From NCBI GenBank assembly GCA_038501195.1, contig JBBPUQ010000001.1, forward strand, positions 6,076,001 to 6,140,000: a stretch of 64,000 nucleotides of DNA, given 5' to 3'. The stretch is from Nemania diffusa. Its lineage: Eukaryota; Ascomycota; Sordariomycetes; Xylariales; Xylariaceae. The number at the start of each line of letters is the position of its first letter. Position 1 is the first letter of the stretch. Under the pieces are notes generated by a model, which ran no database searches, was not told the origin of the DNA, and worked only from the letters and a program-made list of their open reading frames with translations. The translations under genes and the position numbers were made by a program. Of this stretch, positions 36,109 to 48,812 are shown piece after piece.

Positions 36109-37011
36109 TGAAATGCTTCCAAGGCGACATGGCTGTCGAGCCAGAGCTCCCGGGGTCGGCCATGGCACCTTAGCTGCCCCGAAGGCTGCTCCAGAAGCAC
36201 GCGCTACCTGCCCTCTTTGTTGTTTCGATCACTCTGGTGGTGAGAGGCATCTATGTCGGCATTGGTTGCTATCGAATGGACTGGACTCCTTGTCGTGCCT
36301 GAGAGGCAGACAGCTAGGCAGAGCGCACATCCCTTGAGCAGGTTGTCAATAATTTGTGCTGTGCTGAAGTGTAACGGCAGGTACCTTCTAATGTTTTAGA
36401 TATGCATGTAATTAGCAGACTATGCTAGGTACAGAGGCATGCGAGCAAGTTCACATGCGTATTTACGTAATCAATTGGACAGGGGTGATAGGTACATACA
36501 TATGTAGATCTTCAAGCCAAGAGCCAATCACGCGCAAGGATGAGCTTACGTACTCCCTGATCGGTAGCTCCAGTTGAAGCTTAGGTGGGTATAGCGGTAC
36601 CTACTAGATACCTAAGGTACCTAGCTGTTGTTTGGTACAATAATTACATGACGACTTGACCTAGCGCCTACCATCAATTCCACAAGGGCTGTTTGGTAGC
36701 ATAGGTAAGAGCACCAGGCAGCTATCTATCTATAACCCAAGAGCTCTCCACCATGCATATGCATAACAGTACCCACCATCATCATCAACCACCCACCTCA
36801 ACACTTCACTTTCTAGTATAGATCTATCTATCTATTCTATACACAGGCCTCTTTTCCCTCCCATAAGCACGAGAGCTCAACCCATCATCCGTGCCCTCGA
36901 ATCAACCGCCGATGATGTTGCCATTCCAGTATCTAGACTACCGGACTTGAAAGATTCTCGAGCACACTCTGGCCTACGATACAGCAATACACGCCGAAGT
37001 GGTAGGGAGAT
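36109..37011. promoter_or_regulatory. Divergent promoter region of CSF1 and DUF300 gene
   Basis: A 0.9-kb spacer with ACCTA motifs at 36598-36622 and a (TATC)n-like patch at 36820-36842. A plus ORF at 36113-36337 starts 5 bp from the CSF1 start and has no recognisable features; I leave it out as a gene. Confidence 0.4.
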
Positions 37012-39030
37012 ATGGCTGCTGGAGGGACTGGTAATAAGTTCACCACGGCGACCACCACCGTCGCAGGTGTCTTCTCGTTGGCCGCGACTATCGTGTCTAT
37101 TGTGTAAGCGCCATCTAGCATGCAAGTTCGCGATACTCTAAGACGATGTGCTAATTTGGCCTCAAACAGTTCAATATGGTTTCAACTGTTCGTCGCCTGA
37201 CCTAAGCCACCCCGAAGTACCCCAGCTCGAATATGTATTTACACTGCAACAGGAAGAACTATCGCAAACCCCTTCTCCAGCGATATGTCGTTCGCATTCT
37301 CCTGATGTAAGGCCCTTGGTTATCTCTAGACTTAAGGGACTATTTCTTCTAACGCCGCCGTAGGGTTCCCATCTACTCTATTAGCTCCTGGGTTAGCATG
37401 ATATCACTCGTAGCTGCTGCATTCTTCGACCCTGTCAGAGATATTTACGAGGTCAGTCCATCTCGTCCCTCGGTTTCCCATCTTTCACTTGAGGAACGAG
37501 CTAACTAACATATCTATGACGACTCCAGGCTTTTACGATTTACACCTTCTTCCAGCTTCTCATCAACTATCTCGATGGCGAACGAGCCCTCATCATCATG
37601 ACCCATGGCCGCGCCCCTGTCCACCATTTATGGCCCCTAAACCATGTGCTCCCCAAAGTCGATATTTCCGATCCCCACACGTTTCTAGCGATAAAACGAG
37701 GCATTCTACAATATGCCTGGCTGAAACCCATCTTAGCTGTAGCTGCCATCATCATGAAGGCGACGGGCATATACAAAGAAGGGTTTCTCGGTCTGGCGTC
37801 TGGCTACATGTGGAGCGGCATCATCTACAACGTCAGCGTCACCGTCAGCCTTTATTCCCTCGGGTTATTTTGGGTCTGCATGCACGATGACCTACTTCCA
37901 TACCGCCCCATCCCCAAATTTTTGTGCGTTAAGCTCATCATTTTTGCTTCTTACTGGCAGGGTTTCTTACTCTCTATCTTGGTCTGGCTCCGCGCCATCC
38001 CCGACGATGTGCCAGAATATACCCCGGATAATCTGGCCGCTGCTATTCAAGATGCCTTAATTTGTATTGAAATGCCTGCTTTTGCTCTGGCACATTGGTA
38101 TGCCTTTTCGTGGCACGACTATGCCGACAACACCATTTCCTCGGCGAGGATGCCCGTTAAATATGCCATGAGAGACGCATTCGGGATTGTTGATCTCATC
38201 GAAGACTCTAAGGAAACTTTTAGAGGTGACAAATACAGCTACCGCATATTTGATTCCACCGGGAAGGTCATGGCCCATGAAGATTCAAGTTCTCGGTTCG
38301 CCCGACTCAAAGACGGTATGAGATACAAGCGCGGGGGCGAAGCCAAGTATTGGATTCCAAAGCCAGGCGAGGTACGAGGGGAAATGAGCGCAAATACACC
38401 CCTCTTAAATTCAGACGGAGGACCAAGTGGTAGTAATGCGCCATCAAAATACACCGAGGGTTCGGTTCCCGAAGCCGCTTTAGACGCTGACGACGAGAGC
38501 CTTTACGGAAAGGCTAGGGAGTTAGAGTTTGGTGATTGGAACGTAAGTGACAGCTCTAACGTGCAGTTCCCGACTTCATACTTACAATATACCAGTATCC
38601 CGTGATCACTGCCAACGTACCATCTAGAGATCTCTGGATATCTTCGGGTCCACGCGTGTATCAATCAGCTACCGGGGCATGGAATGCATCGCGCTCATCC
38701 TCGTCGATCAGCATCTCTAACAAGCCAGCAGCTCCAAAAACAGCAAACGCAAGGCCTGTCGAGACCCAAACTAAGAAAGGCAAGCAAAAACAGCCTACGC
38801 CACAGGCTGCATCCCCTCCAAAACCCACAGTGCAAGCTACACAGGAGGCGCAAAGCGAGGGGCCTCTAGGCGCACCAATACTCACCACGAACGATCCTCA
38901 GATATTATTAGAAGAGGCAGAGGAAGACGACTTGACGGACGAGCCTACGGATGAGGAAGAATCGAGCCCGATATATGCAACAGGACAAGAAGACGAATTC
39001 CGCAATGTTTGGGGCCATGAGCATTTATAA
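37012..39030 (+). CDS. Organic solute transporter Ost-alpha / TMEM184 (DUF300) membrane protein
   Basis: Six exons (37012-37103, 37170-37187, 37253-37306, 37364-37451, 37529-38542, 38596-39030) all join in phase to 566 residues; exon 2 is only 18 nt. Typical family blocks span the junctions: KNYRKPLLQRYVVRILLMVP, IYSISSWVSM, FDPVRDIYEAFTIYTFFQLL, NYLDGERALI and GILQYAWLKPILAV. Seven hydrophobic helices end near residue 300 in MPAFALAHWYAFSWHDY. The cytoplasmic tail (about 270 residues) is charged and low complexity. Relatives act at vacuolar or endosomal membranes and in vertebrates as steroid/bile acid exporters; the fungal substrate is unknown. The gene diverges from CSF1. Confidence 0.9.
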
Positions 39031-39451
39031 ATTGTGGTTAGAAATGTGTTTTAGTTGCTTGTAACCTTATTATCTGATACCCCAGTACTTTTTCTTGGCT
39101 TTTCTAATATTGCCAGTTCCGCACATATTATACAGGGCATGGCAATGGTTTTGTTTCATGGGATGTGGAATCAATCAGACACAGCTTGTACTCTGTTCTT
39201 TAATCGCATGCATGTTGCTGATTCCAAGTTCTGCGTTATCCTACCACGAGATTTTTCCCAGAATGGCTAGAATCGGCCAGTTCAACATGAAATTTTCCAA
39301 TCCATCACTCAGTATTCACTCCCATGTTCTCACGTAGACGGTAAGATAGGAGGCAAATCAAGTATGCGACGAAGACTCATCATATATACTATTGATATCC
39401 TATATTCTCTCATCCACCAACCCAACCCAACACCCCTACATCTCAAAATCT
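39031..39451. other. Convergent 3' spacer
   Basis: Lies between the stop of the DUF300 gene and the stop of the GH92 gene. AT-rich UTR-like sequence, nothing else seen. Confidence 0.4.
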
Positions 39452-42022
39452 CTACGCCTCGCTCGCCGGGCTCGGCGGCGGCGGCCCAGTCGCCCAATCC
39501 ACCGGCTCGGGACCAAGCACGAAATCCAGCGTCCCGCCCTCGGCAAACACATCCTCCCAGGTAACCCACGCCTTATCCCACGCAACCCCATTCACCTTCA
39601 GCGACTGCACGTAATATTCCTCCTCGCCCACGCCCGCCGCCGTCACGACCAGCGCCCTGCCCCCGCCGAGCTGCACCGTCAGGTCCGCGAACCACGGCGA
39701 GCCCACGAGGAACGTCGTCTGCCCCGTCAGCGGGTAGAGCCCGATCATGTTCCACAACAACCAGCTCTCCATGGCCCCGGCGTCGGAGTTGCCAGGTAAG
39801 CCGGAGGGCGTGGGCGCGTAGTAGGCGCGCGCGACGAAGCGGCTGCGCGCCACGGCGAGGTCCTGCCGGCCGGCGAAGGCGTAGAGGTACGGCGTGGCGA
39901 AGGAGGGCTCGTTGCCGGGGTTGAAGAGCGTGTAGCCGAACTGCGCGTTGCCCGTGCTCAGCCCCGGCGTGAACATCGCTTCCAGCCTGTCCACGAAGGC
40001 GGCCGCGCCGCCGCAGAGCGCGATCAGGTGCGTCATGTCGTGGTGCGCGTTGAAGGAGTACTCCATCGGCAGCGCCTGGTAGTACGCGTCGCCCCAGTAG
40101 CAGCCGCCGCAGCTGAGCGGGTCTTGGGACTGGAAGGCGCCGGTGGGAGAGCGCGGGCCGAGGAAGCCGGTGAAGTTGAGCGCGGACAGGGAGGGGTTCC
40201 ATTGGTTGCGCCAGTTGCGGGAGCGCGCGAGGTATTTGGTTGCGGCGGTGGCGTTGTTGAGGCCGGTGGCTACTTGGTAGAGGGCGAAGTCGTTTGCGGC
40301 ACTTGGGGGAGGTTAGTTCGTCGCGTTGCTCATTTCATTCCTACCCTGGAAACGGAGAAAGGATGCGAAAAAACAAGGAAGGAAATGTGAGACTCACTAT
40401 TCAATCGCCCGACTCACGGACCGCGCGTATCTCGTCGTGATGTACCCGTACTGGATCCAATCCGGCAAAGCACCACGACCCTCCTTCGTCGACGACGACG
40501 GGTCGCGCGGGTCGTTGTTGTTCGGCGGCACCGTCTCGGCGTCCGTCAGCATCGCCGCGAAGCCATCATTCCAGTTGATAGCGCCTCGTACACCCTTCAC
40601 GTACGCGTCGGCGAGCACGTTGTCGGCGTTGGACCCGCCCTGCGTCGCGCCGTTGAAGAAGGACGACCGCGCGTCCGGCATGAAACCCTCGAAGCGCCAG
40701 ACGTCGATTGTCGAGCGGATCAGCTCCTCGTAGGCCGTCGGCTGCAGGATGTGCAGCAGCGGCGTGCCGCAGCGGAACTGGGAGAGCGTGAGAGGGGAGA
40801 GAGGGAAGGGGGAGGGGTAGTGCTTACGAGATCCCAAAATGTGAAGATATCGTCGTAGTACGGCTCGTTGGACACCCATAGTGGGTTCTCCCCGGTCTTG
40901 TTCGTGGGGATTAGGAGGAAGTGGTAAAGCGAGGAGTACAGCAGCTGGAGCTTGGTCGTGTTGGATGTGTCCGTTGTAGTGACTTTGGAAAGCACTCCGT
41001 CGGTCCAGGCGGATTTCACGTTCGTTTCCAGGGTGCTTAATGCCGTGCCGGCAGGTATCTCTCTGTCTAGGCTGCTACATGCTTGGCTGCTGGAAATGAA
41101 GGATACGCCGACCCGTGAGGTGACGCTCGTAGAGTTGAATGTGAAGACTGCTCCTACTCGTGCCGTCGAGTTTTGACTGGCGGAAGTACCATAGTTAACC
41201 AAAGTTGTGCTTGTTGGGTCAGCTCCTAAGAATGTCTTGAAGGTGGCAGGCTGGTCGAAAGAGCCGCAGAAATATACCGTCCACTTCGGGGCGCGGTTCC
41301 ATCCCTATTCCAAGTCAGTATATGTCGCAAAGGGCCCGTTGGGTACAGCTAATTCACATTGTCATAAGAACCAGCGCCCGTATAACGGATTCCACTGCTG
41401 GTGGTTGTGACAGAGATGTTGCCACCTAGATAATTCTGTCCCAAGCCTTGGCCTCGGTATGAAGAGAGGACATGCGAAACATCCACGACAACATTTGAGG
41501 TACTACCCTCGGGGAACTGGTACTGGTACATGCCAGCCTTGCCCGTGGCGCCCAGCTCAACGGTAATTCCGTTAAACAGAGTTGACTTGTAATAACCAAG
41601 TCTCGTCACATCAGCCGTGCTCCGATTGATGCTTAAGTCGGCTAGCGGGTTGCTTATGCTGCCCAGAACGGGCATCTGAGACACGACACCATACTTGGGC
41701 GCACCGCCGGTGCCGCTCTCGTGCAGCAGGCTGAACCCGATGAAGTTGCCGGTAGACTGATACCCCGAGTAGCTGTCCGAGCCGGTGTATAAGTCCGGCC
41801 CCAGCTTCACTACGCCGAGTGGCAGGCTGACGCCCGGGAACGTGTTTCCGCCGTTTATGTCGCCCATCTAGGTAGTTCGGTATCAGTTTAAAGATGTTTT
41901 GATTTCTTGTGTTGGACATGGGACTGGCTTACATTAGGTAGCACAAACTGCGCGAGGTCTAACCCGTGGCATAACGACACCGCTGTCGCCAGCGCCAACG
42001 CTAGGCGTATAAGACGAGGCAT
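39452..42022 (-). CDS. Secreted glycoside hydrolase family 92 alpha-mannosidase
   Basis: Five exons on the minus strand (41933-42022, 41358-41867, 40828-41304, 40398-40777, 39452-40301) give 768 residues. Exon 1 is a signal peptide (MPRLIRLALALATAVSLCHG). The following exon opens with GDINGGNTFPGVSLPLGVVK, the GH92 substrate/calcium loop near the N-terminus. Later motifs are FTFWDLFRCGTPLLHIL, MPDARSSFFNG, SFNAHHDMTHLIALCGG and the C-terminal NSDAGAMESWLLWNMIGLYP plus 'PLTG', all typical of the family. GH92 enzymes are calcium-dependent exo-alpha-mannosidases (mainly 1,2) trimming N-glycans or mannan outside the cell. Exon 5 is very GC-rich, which produces long spurious ORFs on the other frames. 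Several N-glycosylation sequons (NNTA, NSTS, NTTK) fit a secreted protein. Confidence 0.92.
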
Positions 42023-44224
42023 GTCGACTGACTACCTAAGCTAGTTGTCTAATCACAGCAATACGAAAAGAGGCAGAAGCCGCGATCCATAGGCTCACTT
42101 ATATAGTTCCCCAGTTTCGGTGCAGAGGAATTACACAAGCGACGGCGGTGATGGCATCGGATATAAGCGACAGGATATTTCGATGTTTCTATTTGATAAG
42201 AATCAATACCACATGCCTCTTTTTGCAGCTTTACGTCTTCTAATAGGAGTGCCCTCGGCTCTAGACTACCTAGACATCATACGTTCCGTTGGATTATTTA
42301 TACAATTACAACCTGGGGACTAGACTCGGCTAGCTAGAGGAATGAACGGTGACGTTTCATCAGTCGCTTCTTCTTGGCTGTGGCTGGAAGCGCTCCTGCG
42401 AGAACCCCGACCTCTACCCCCGGCTTTCTTGTCGCTCCTGCTCAATCGGGGCATCGTGACGTTGACTGATCCCTAGCACATGGGATTGCCGCGAACTGCG
42501 ATTCGCGGATCACGGGGCGCCAGTGGACCTGGGTGCTGTAATGTGGTGCCGGCCACCCCAGCCCCGATCCTACGTGATGTCGATCCATAATTAGGCCGGC
42601 ATCGTGTACACAGTAGTCTAACAGTAGCATGTAGGCAATAAGCTGCGTATTTACATAAGATTCAACTTACATAACTTTCGCTTATAACATACTGTCAATA
42701 GAAGAGAGGTAGTATACCGATACTCTCTTTACACTAAACCTACGAACTATAAAGGACTATTCTTATAACTTAATAAGTCCAGGTACAAACTTGGGAGTTA
42801 AACTAAGCACACTAATTAGGTAACTAAGTAATTTCCAAGGTAAGCACTGTCTAAAATTACATACCTACGTACCTAGTTCTGCTCTATACGCATTGAATTC
42901 TCTGCTTAGCGTGCTTACGCCCAATCGTAGGAGGACGGATGTCTTCAGTGAGAGCCGTCGCTCTCCAACTGGGAGCCGTTGACAAGGGCAGCTTTAGAGA
43001 TTCACTTTCCGGCTCCCGGCACCTTCCAATAGGCTCACGCTATTAAACATTCCATGCCTAACCTTAACCTTGACAATCTAGCTCTTCCTTCGAACTCACC
43101 TTCTCTCTACAGTTGGCTGAGATCCCTAACGTCGCCAACCTGCTTTCGCCTCGACAGCACGCCGCCACTCAAGGCAAAACCTTGGCTGGCTTTCCCATGC
43201 AAGTCGAAAAAGAATTATGCTTTTAAATTTTCGCGACAGTGATGATATCAACCCTAATAGCATCAATCTCCAATTCTATGTATTAAGAGGCCATTACCGG
43301 TGAGATATGACAGTAGTATCTATCGGGAACTAAAATATTGAATTTTGTATGATTGCCAGAGCTAACGACCTTCTCTTTCCCAGCCTCAGCTGCGCACTAC
43401 CATCTCGGCTAAGCTCATTGATGTAAACTCATGTCTATTTCGTGAATTGCATCTACATATGCATACTTAGCATTTGAATTCTAGGTCAAACTTATAGTCT
43501 AAACTCTTTTGTCTATATAGTATCCTAGTACAAAGTCTAAAGGGTTTGGCAACTCCTAATCCCGTTCAATATTGATTATAGTGCGGTCTAAGCATAACAA
43601 AACAAGTATCGTACTATCTCACTAAGAACTCTGTCTCGCCTTCTAGAAGTTATTTGCCCCATTTACAGTATATTAGGAAGCTCTAAGTTTCTCTTCGTTA
43701 GAACTATAATATGACACCGGGTCTAGAACTCAGGGGCGATGGTCTTAGGACATCCCCCCTTCTATAGGAAACCATTCGCGACCTCTTTATTTGCCTGGTC
43801 GGAGGCTCGACATGTCCTAGGTTCAATGAATTTGATTTCAGTTTGGGTTCTTGCCTCGACCTTGAACCCTATAGTAGCATTCTCGTGGGAAGGTACGGCG
43901 GATGGTCCAGATAATATCAACAAGTATAAATAAAGCGCATATCCTCTCTCCATTCCCAACTATCTCAGTCCTCACTATAGATTTGTGACTGAGGAAAAAC
44001 GAGAACATTAAGACTCCTTCAATATTAACGGTATACATACACACGACAGGATCCTATCAATCAGAGATCCCGATATTTATGTTAAGCCACAATCTCTACC
44101 CAGAAACAGTTTTACTTATAATTCTTATTCCCTATTCATCTACTCGACCAATCCGACAGGCAAGGGCCTGAACAAAGTCGTTCAGAAGAATATATTAAGA
44201 CCGCCCGAGATACCATCTGCCAAC
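42023..44224. other. Long intergenic region
   Basis: No gene can be supported in 2.2 kb. Short ORFs at 42120-42323, 43054-43242 and 43739-43933 lack splice partners or motifs. The first 100 bp is the GH92 promoter (minus). The segment 42640-42870 is AT-rich and broken up, like old repeat DNA. Confidence 0.4.
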
Positions 44225-44755
44225 ATGAGAACATCGCTAGAGAGCCACGACAGCCTCATTAAGGCTAGCGGCAAGTTCTTCAAGGAAGACCCACGGCAAC
44301 CATCAATGTGGATTGCCTTCTGCCCAGACCCGTCTCACGCACTCGAAGATGAGCACTGGTACGCCGCTCTCGCCGTCAAGTGCGACGACTTGCCACGCCT
44401 GTTGCAAGATGGATTGGAGTGTGGCTCTAGAAACGTCGTCTTGGAGCAGGAGTATATTGGGGAGCCCGAAACGAACCTAGCTCGTACGGACGGCAGGAAA
44501 TACGCGGGCACTCGCCACTACTTCCTGAAGGACACGTATCACCCACCGCGATGGATCGCCACCATTCAAGTGCACGCCGTTCACCGCGACATCTTGCTCA
44601 GGTTTGATCTCGGCCGGTTACTCCAAGAGCGGGTGAAACACGTAATAGCCGAGAACCAGGATCAAGAGCTCATCTACATGTATAAGCACGGCGATCCCAA
44701 GGCGCACTTCAATGCGATATATGATAGAAAGGCGATGAAGGGAGTGTGGCCTTAG
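44225..44755 (+). CDS. Hypothetical protein, 176 aa
   Basis: A single-exon ORF with coding-like composition, standing clearly above the AT-rich surroundings. The protein is acidic/basic mixed and soluble with no signal or membrane helix. Recognisable features are only a Trp/aromatic-rich centre (QPSMWIAFCPDPSHALEDEH then WYAALAVKCDDL; GTRHYFLKDTYHPPRWIA) and a charged C-terminus ending KAMKGVWP. The context of the start (CCAACATGAG) is good. I do not recognise a family. It is an isolated gene flanked by repeat remnants, so it may be a lineage-specific or degenerating gene. Confidence 0.5.
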   Translation: MRTSLESHDSLIKASGKFFKEDPRQPSMWIAFCPDPSHALEDEHWYAALAVKCDDLPRLLQDGLECGSRNVVLEQEYIGEPETNLARTDGRKYAGTRHYFLKDTYHPPRWIATIQVHAVHRDILLRFDLGRLLQERVKHVIAENQDQELIYMYKHGDPKAHFNAIYDRKAMKGVWP

Positions 44756-45921
44756 TCGACGAAACACAACGTCAAGGAGACGGAAGAGGATGATGCTACT
44801 TCTAAGGAGGGATGTGACGGCAACGCAAAACAAAGGGATGACGAGGACGCAAAGTATACTTTCAGTTTTCTTGGGGATAGCCTGTGAGGTCCTGTATTGA
44901 AATGGAGTCGGCAGAACGCCCATACTGCACTCTAGAGGACTGGCCGCTGTCATCTCAGTTATTTCTAGAGATTTAGGGAGCAAAACGACCAAATTTAGGA
45001 AGACAATCATGTGTTCGTGTTGCTGACTACTATAGGCCAGCATACTTTGTAAACTTTCCTCCCAACATCTACGCTTCTAGACTAGCTAAATACATAGGAA
45101 AAATTCAAACTCGACGTGACTTAGCTAATCAATTTATACCCCTCGTCAGTTTATTGCCCGCACTATCTCAGTATCACAATGTTAATAGTATTTAGTAGCC
45201 TTAGAACCCTACCTTCAGCAAATTAATAAACTTAGATTGTTATGTTCAAAGGGCTTTCTTGCTATTAATAACTTCTCGCTAAACTACAAGCGCAAGAGCT
45301 TTTCGTTTCATTTTTGCTCTCTCACTTAAACCTCATTAGCATAGGCAAATGTTCAGATAGACTTTTAAAACCTATCCCAATGCGGAGGTGAGGCTTAAAA
45401 ACCCTATAAGCCCTCAAGTATGGTTAGATTTATAGCATTTAATGTTATGTCAGTGACAAGACACTTGTTTGAAAGCTACAGAGCTGGTGGACTATATGAA
45501 AGGAAAGCAAGTATATTCACAAAATGGGAGTGTGATATAAAGCGACTGAACATGACTACTCTCCTGTTTTTACGACACTCTAAATTGGGCAGTGCAGCAA
45601 TTCAGGGGTAAGATAAAAAAATCATGAGGATTAACACGTATTTGGAGCCTTTCATCACTATTTCCTACTTTTCTGTATAGCTTATTCCCATATTTATAAT
45701 TCACATCGTCGAAGTTATTTTTACCAAATTTAATTACTATCATTATCCGGTCAGAGACATTGTTAATGTATAGCAATTTACAGCTCGCGAAGCTACTCAA
45801 CACTCCAGAATTACCGTATAAGGGAATTATATACATTCCAGAACTTAATTGAAACTGCGAGTAGAGCACCGTCGCTCGCACGCTGAAAGCTCACTCTCAC
45901 TCACCATATGTACCTAAGCAT
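44756..45921. other. AT-rich intergenic region
   Basis: Contains inverted repeat copy B (44894-44980) and otherwise AT-rich sequence with scattered stops. ORFs at 45420-45611 and 45570-45881 are not credible. Confidence 0.4.
44894..44980 (-). repeat. Degenerate dispersed repeat, copy B (inverted)
   Basis: Read on the minus strand it gives CTCCCTAAATCTCTAGAAAT, then GACAGCGGCCAGTCCTCTAG, AGTGCAGTATGGG and CCATTTCAATA. These align in order with the cores of copies A and C. Confidence 0.65.
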
Positions 45922-46826
45922 TCAAGAGCCCACCGAGTTCACATATAGGGAATCGACCTGAACCTGACGCACCCAAAGCGCATACGGCCGCTGTATCGTG
46001 CCCGAGTTACTCACCCAGCTATCAACCGCCTGTTGCTCCGTCAAGTAGACGACCCCATCGCCTCCATTACCGCCCGCCCGGACCGCCGCAGCCTGCAGGT
46101 CCGTCGCGCTGGCCTGCACCTGCGCGTTCACCTGCGTGTACACGGCCTGGAACACAGCAGTCTCGATATCCGCCGCACACGTCGTGAACCCGTGGCTGCG
46201 CATCAGCACCACCGGAAACTCCACCAGCGCGCTCCCGCCAGCCGCCCCCGCGCCGAACTCCGCCGCGAGGGCCGCGCCTAGGCGGGCGTTGCGCACGAGC
46301 AGGTCCTGCGTGTCGTTCGCGACATAGTGCTTCGCGATATCGAAGACTGGGACGGACTCGCCTGCGCGATTTCACTTCTCTCAGCGGAAGGTCCCAGATA
46401 ATCAGTCATACTAGGTGGGTATTAGGCCGCCGCGCGCACACACGTACCCAAGAACCCAGCGAGATGGATCGCCGGCCGCAGCGGCGCGTCCGTGATGCCG
46501 AAGGGCACGACGGCGGGCGCGTGGCTGTGCACCACGACGTTGACGCCGGGGAACCGCCGCAGCACCTCGCTGTGGATGTACCGCTCGATGAAGCCCGCGG
46601 GCGCGTCGGCGCCGGCGACGGGCGAGGCGTCTGCCACGCGGTACTCGACGATGTCTGCCGGCGAGGACACGAGGGCGGGGGGCAGGTTGCGCGACATGAA
46701 GAAGGTGGTGGCGTCGCCCGGGTTGCGCAGCGACATGTGCCCGTAGGCGTCTAGGACGCCGTTGTAGTGCAGGATGTGCAGGCCTGTGATGAAGGAGCTT
46801 AGGAGCTGGGTTAGGTTCGCCGCCAT
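45922..46826 (-). CDS. Class II aldolase/adducin-domain protein
   Basis: Exons 46448-46826 and 45922-46361 (minus) give 272 residues; the intron (86 bp) has GTACGT and CGCAG ends and splits a Gly codon. Motifs are HYNGVLDAYGHMSLRNPGD at about 20-38, the paired metal ligands VVVHSHAPAVVPFG, GFLGESVPVFDIAKHY across the junction, and the third His in MRSHGFTTC. This is the zinc-binding site of the fuculose-1-phosphate aldolase / class II aldolase fold. Fungal members are usually called class II aldolase/adducin proteins, and the substrate is unknown. The gene is strongly GC-rich compared with its flanks. Confidence 0.88.
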
Positions 46827-48258
46827 TGTCGCGTTGTCTTCTTATCCTAGTTCGTGCGGAATTATACTATGACATTGAACGGCGTTATGGCGCTTCAGTT
46901 ATGTGGGAACGAGCTGGGGGAGGGGGAGGAGGTAGTGGTGGAGATTCCGTATTTATGACGCCAAAGTTGGAGGCGCGCTGGGTCTGATGCGGAGAACGGT
47001 TGGGGAGATGGCGCCGGTCGGCTTGTACGGGTCAGACCGGGCCCGAGACTCGCCGTTGAATACAGGGTAGCTATATGCGTTGCATTAATCGGAGTCACGA
47101 GGAAAAGGGCTAAGTACAAACAAGCTAGGGGGTACCGAGATATGATGAATAGATAAATGGTAACATAGAAACATCCCGGACAAGAAGTCTAGGGACGTGA
47201 ACACTGAATTCTCGATGTTACTTTGAATCTTAAATGAACAAACGTTTGACGGGACTTTTACTCTATAGACATAGGAATAGAATGTTAGTTTTCCTTGCTG
47301 TTATGGTAATTAGCCCAGAGCGGGCGAATTGAATGGTGTTAAGTTTGGTGTTCTTTAAAGGAGCAAGGTTCCTAACTGATAAATTTTCTTTTACGAGTAT
47401 AATTTCTACTCTATTTTATATATTCTCCCTTATTGTTATGTAGATGAAGTTTCACCTTAGTCTCGAACCGTCTTTCCCTGGATCTTGATTGTAAAGTTAA
47501 AGGCATTGGCGTCGGCACAGTCGAAATGAACACAAGCCTCTTGTCTCAGCTACCAAGAACGGAGCCATCATGTAACAAGATTTGAGGATTCTGTAATCAT
47601 TATAAACGAGGTTCTATACCGGATCGCGTTCGTTAGTATATATCTAGATCTTGAATAAATGGGGGTAGGTGGCTAGCTTCGATGATCAAGGGTAACGGTG
47701 GCCAGACCATGGTTAGTCTAAACAGCCAACTAGGGCTAGGCTAGATTTGCTATATTGATTTTAGGGGTTGAGCGCAAAGAAAGTAGGGAAAAGACTTGAC
47801 TTACGTTGTTGTCTCCCTAAACGTCGCGGAGGTGCTGCTGATCAGCAGTGACTCTGAATGTTTCTCTAGCACATAAATCCTGCGCCTGTGCAAACAGGAC
47901 TAACCATGCCTATTTATCATAAATCACGGCACATGTTTTGTTCCTTTCAGCTAACAATCCTTTGAGAGGTCTTGCCATCTTGGCAATCTCTGGCTGCGTG
48001 ATAATCATAGCGGGCCACAACAGTAGTCGGCCTTTGCAACTCTGCAACAAGTGTTCTATAATATGTTAAATTTTAAGGTTTATATAGATTGTTAAGAATC
48101 TTATTTGAGTACCTAGCAATCATTCGGGCCATGCATCGTTAATCCGATCTCCCACATTACTCGACCTTACCTAATAACACCCCGCCGGTTTGCTTTATCA
48201 CAAATATTGCAGAATAAATACAGGTAATTGACATGAGCTTTACAGATAGTGTGATAGT

Positions 48259-48590
48259 GAGACGGTGTGGACAGCACTGTTGCAGGGGGTCGAGTTGATT
48301 AGGTCAGCGAGACCCTAGATTTTTCATTTTTCTATTTATTAGCTAGTAGGAGGGTAGCTCTCTACAAAAGGGACACAGATGGGAGGAGGGAGGTCGATGC
48401 CGAAGGCATCGACTAACTAGGTCGTTGCGCAGTATTTTACAGTAGTTTTGCTACTCCAATATTATTTCGATTGCCTTATTAGACCACTGTCTCTACTGCC
48501 TCAAATCTCTAGAAGTGATTTTTTATGGCTGTGACCAGTCCTCTAGACTGCGTTGTGGGTATATTGCACGCATCATTTCAATAGTGCGGG
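48259..48590 (+). repeat. Degenerate dispersed repeat, copy C
   Basis: The 5' block at 48259-48310 (GAGACGGTGTGG, GTTGATTAGGTCA) and 3' core at 48498-48590 (GCCTCAAATCTCTAGAAGTG, then TGACCAGTCCTCTAGACTGC and a GCACGCATCATTTCAATA end) match copy A in the same order. Between them lies an unrelated stretch with a small inverted repeat. Confidence 0.65.
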
Positions 48591-48714
48591 TAAACCAGCA
48601 CTTGGATTTACTCTCTATTCTAGTCAGTCCCCTCTAGAGATTGCAGGTGGAAGGGGAGGCAGGCAGGTCCTCTACACTAGAATTCTACGTTTTTGCTCTG
48701 ATTTCAATATTATT

Positions 48715-48812
48715 AGACCCTAGAAAATCTTTGGGAGTGATATTCTAACTGTTCGTCGGGTCTCCAAATTGCGGTGTGTGCCTTGCACCCGTCCCGTTTG
48801 ATAGAGGCTTTT
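48715..48812 (+). repeat. Diverged copy D of the dispersed repeat core
   Basis: GACCCTAGAAAATCTTTGGG, then GTGATA, GTCTCCAAATTGCGGTGTGT and TTGCACCCGTCCCGTTTGA align with the core of copy C at reduced identity. It sits directly downstream, making a tandem pair. Confidence 0.45.

Noticed and set aside
36113..36337. Plus ORF starting next to the CSF1 start codon
   Set aside because: Cys/Arg/His-rich with no motif, in a promoter region; more likely chance.
39573..40202. 209-codon minus ORF inside GH92
   Set aside because: Frame-shifted shadow of GC-rich exon 5; arginine-rich with no motif.
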